Below are positions 33,613-34,331 of a stretch of DNA of 34,331 nucleotides, in pieces. Each line of letters begins with the position of its first letter. Within the stretch, counting starts at the first letter, position 1. Below the pieces are notes generated by a model. It saw nothing but the letters and a program-made list of their open reading frames with translations, did not search any database and was not told the DNA's origin. A program made the translations under genes and the position numbers. The stretch lies in the NCBI GenBank assembly GCA_015231775.1, contig JADGAY010000023.1:1-34331 (forward strand), given 5' to 3'. This DNA comes from Magnetococcales bacterium. Lineage in GTDB: Bacteria > Pseudomonadota > Magnetococcia > Magnetococcales > Magnetaquicoccaceae.

Positions 33613-34209
33613 ATGACGCGTAACCCGGACGAGACCCGTGCGCGGCTGCTTGGGGCAGCGTTTGAGGAGATCCATCGGCATGGTTTTCAGGGGGCCAGTT
33701 TGACTGGGATCCTGGCCCGTGCCGAGGTGACCAAGGGTGCGATGTATCATCATTTCGCCAGCAAGCAGGAGTTGGGTTACGCGGTGGTGGATGAGGTGTT
33801 GAAGGCGCGGTTGGAGGCGGCTTTTTTTGTGCCTTTGTCCGAGCGGGAGAACTTCATTGATGGTTTGTTGCACACGATGGCGAAATCCATGGAGGAGCGG
33901 GGGGCGATGTTGGCGGATTTAGGCTGTCCGCTCAACAATCTGGCGCAGGAGATGTCGCCGGTGGACGAGGGGTTTCGTGTGCGGGTGGATCGGTTATTCG
34001 GCTGGTGGCGTGATGGCCTGGCCGAGGGGTTGCGGCGGGCCATCGCGTTGGGGCAGGTGCGTGGGGACATTGATCCAGAGGGGGTGGCGTTGTTTTATCT
34101 GGCGGCGTTGGAGGGGTGTATTGGTTTGGCCAAGAATGCGCGCAGTGTGGAGATGCATGCCCGGTGTTTAGGGGTTTTGGCGGAGTATGTGAATGGGTTG
34201 AGGGCGTGA
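33613..34209 (+). CDS. TetR/AcrR family transcriptional repressor
   Basis: 198 residues, the typical size. Residues 6-55 are the DNA-binding domain: TRARLLGAAFEEIHRHGFQG, then the HTH SLTGILARAEVTKGAMYHHF and ASKQELGYAVVDEVL, all family hallmarks. The C-terminal ligand domain contains GCPLNNLAQEMS, a motif seen in TetR members that respond to electrophiles or small organic compounds. GGAGG lies just before the ATG. It is co-transcribed with the AhpD-like gene and probably represses the shared promoter through the two palindromes at 32916 and 32941; the ligand is unknown. Confidence 0.92.
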   Translation: MTRNPDETRARLLGAAFEEIHRHGFQGASLTGILARAEVTKGAMYHHFASKQELGYAVVDEVLKARLEAAFFVPLSERENFIDGLLHTMAKSMEERGAMLADLGCPLNNLAQEMSPVDEGFRVRVDRLFGWWRDGLAEGLRRAIALGQVRGDIDPEGVALFYLAALEGCIGLAKNARSVEMHARCLGVLAEYVNGLRA

Positions 34210-34250
34210 GTGGGGGGCGGGGCGCGTGCGGCGCTGACAACGGGCGGGGT

Positions 34251-34300
34251 CCAGGGGCCAATGGCCCCTGGTGGGATTCGGGGCGAAGCCCTGAGGTTTT
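34251..34300 (+). terminator. Double-hairpin intergenic repeat / terminator after tetR
   Basis: CCAGGGGCC-AAT-GGCCCCTGG (34251-34271) is a perfect 9-bp stem. TCGGGGC-GAA-GCCCTGA (34278-34294) is a 7-bp stem with one G-U pair, followed by a short TTTT. The pair resembles dispersed palindromic intergenic repeats common in GC-rich alphaproteobacteria-like genomes, and can act as a terminator. Confidence 0.65.
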
Positions 34301-34331
34301 GAATTTTCTTTGTTCTTTTGTGACGTTGACC

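Overview
This window is GC-rich and gene-dense, with a bacterial layout. It has intergenic hairpin repeats, a yejE/yejF-type ABC transporter, a type I secretion cluster, SPINDLY-type TPR O-GlcNAc transferases and a giant low-complexity secreted protein. These suggest a free-living or aquatic proteobacterium, possibly an alphaproteobacterium or a Magnetococcia-like lineage. That placement is an impression from gene content and the GGCCCCTGG-type intergenic hairpins; no rRNA or other marker gene is present. No tRNA, rRNA, CRISPR array or intact insertion sequence was seen.

Layout. 1-5.1 kb holds surface-glycan genes on the minus strand (a partial GT2 glycosyltransferase, a methyltransferase-GT fusion, an rfbC-like epimerase with a small ORF upstream), interrupted by a LysE exporter (minus) and a CDF metal transporter (plus). 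5.4-9.7 kb is a plus-strand run yejE-yejF-(Na/Pi cotransporter/PhoU-like) with zero spacing or a 4-base overlap, apparently driven by a promoter that would give a leaderless mRNA. 9.75-11 kb is an AT-rich island with a DUF3800 gene interrupted by two in-frame stops. It has a hairpin-rich leader and lies between inverted copies of a GC-rich intergenic repeat. 11-16.4 kb has two tightly coupled minus-strand genes: a giant TPR/GT41/Pro-rich/GT2-like protein and a GT-methyltransferase fusion.

16.8-21.4 kb is a plus-strand cassette of a nitrilase-superfamily hydrolase, a winged-helix protein and a KGGVGR-variant MinD-like ATPase fused to near-identical 35-residue TPRs. This is the best candidate for an uncharacterised NTPase-gated (conflict/sensing) system. 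21.6-32.6 kb is a type I secretion locus: an ABC exporter with a cysteine-less C39-like domain, a HlyD-family adaptor, and a 2234-residue Thr-rich passenger. The passenger is about 278 consecutive octads (LTTTQVGA type) with almost no register slips.

Reading the octads in order shows a second level of order. Lys-bearing octads recur in strict 10/14 alternation, giving a 24-octad (192-residue, 576-bp) super-repeat along nearly the whole protein. The gene ends in a strong terminator that was duplicated, with the gene's last codons, 153 bp downstream; the two 19-bp stems differ by compensatory changes. The window closes with a TetR-regulated unit (AhpD/CMD-like protein, then a TetR regulator) behind a promoter bracketed by two palindromic operators, followed by a double-hairpin repeat.

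Possible interplay (inference): the exporter and adaptor secrete the octad protein to the surface. The neighbouring O-GlcNAc-transferase-like and GT2 proteins could glycosylate a Thr-rich protein, but nothing in the sequence proves that link.
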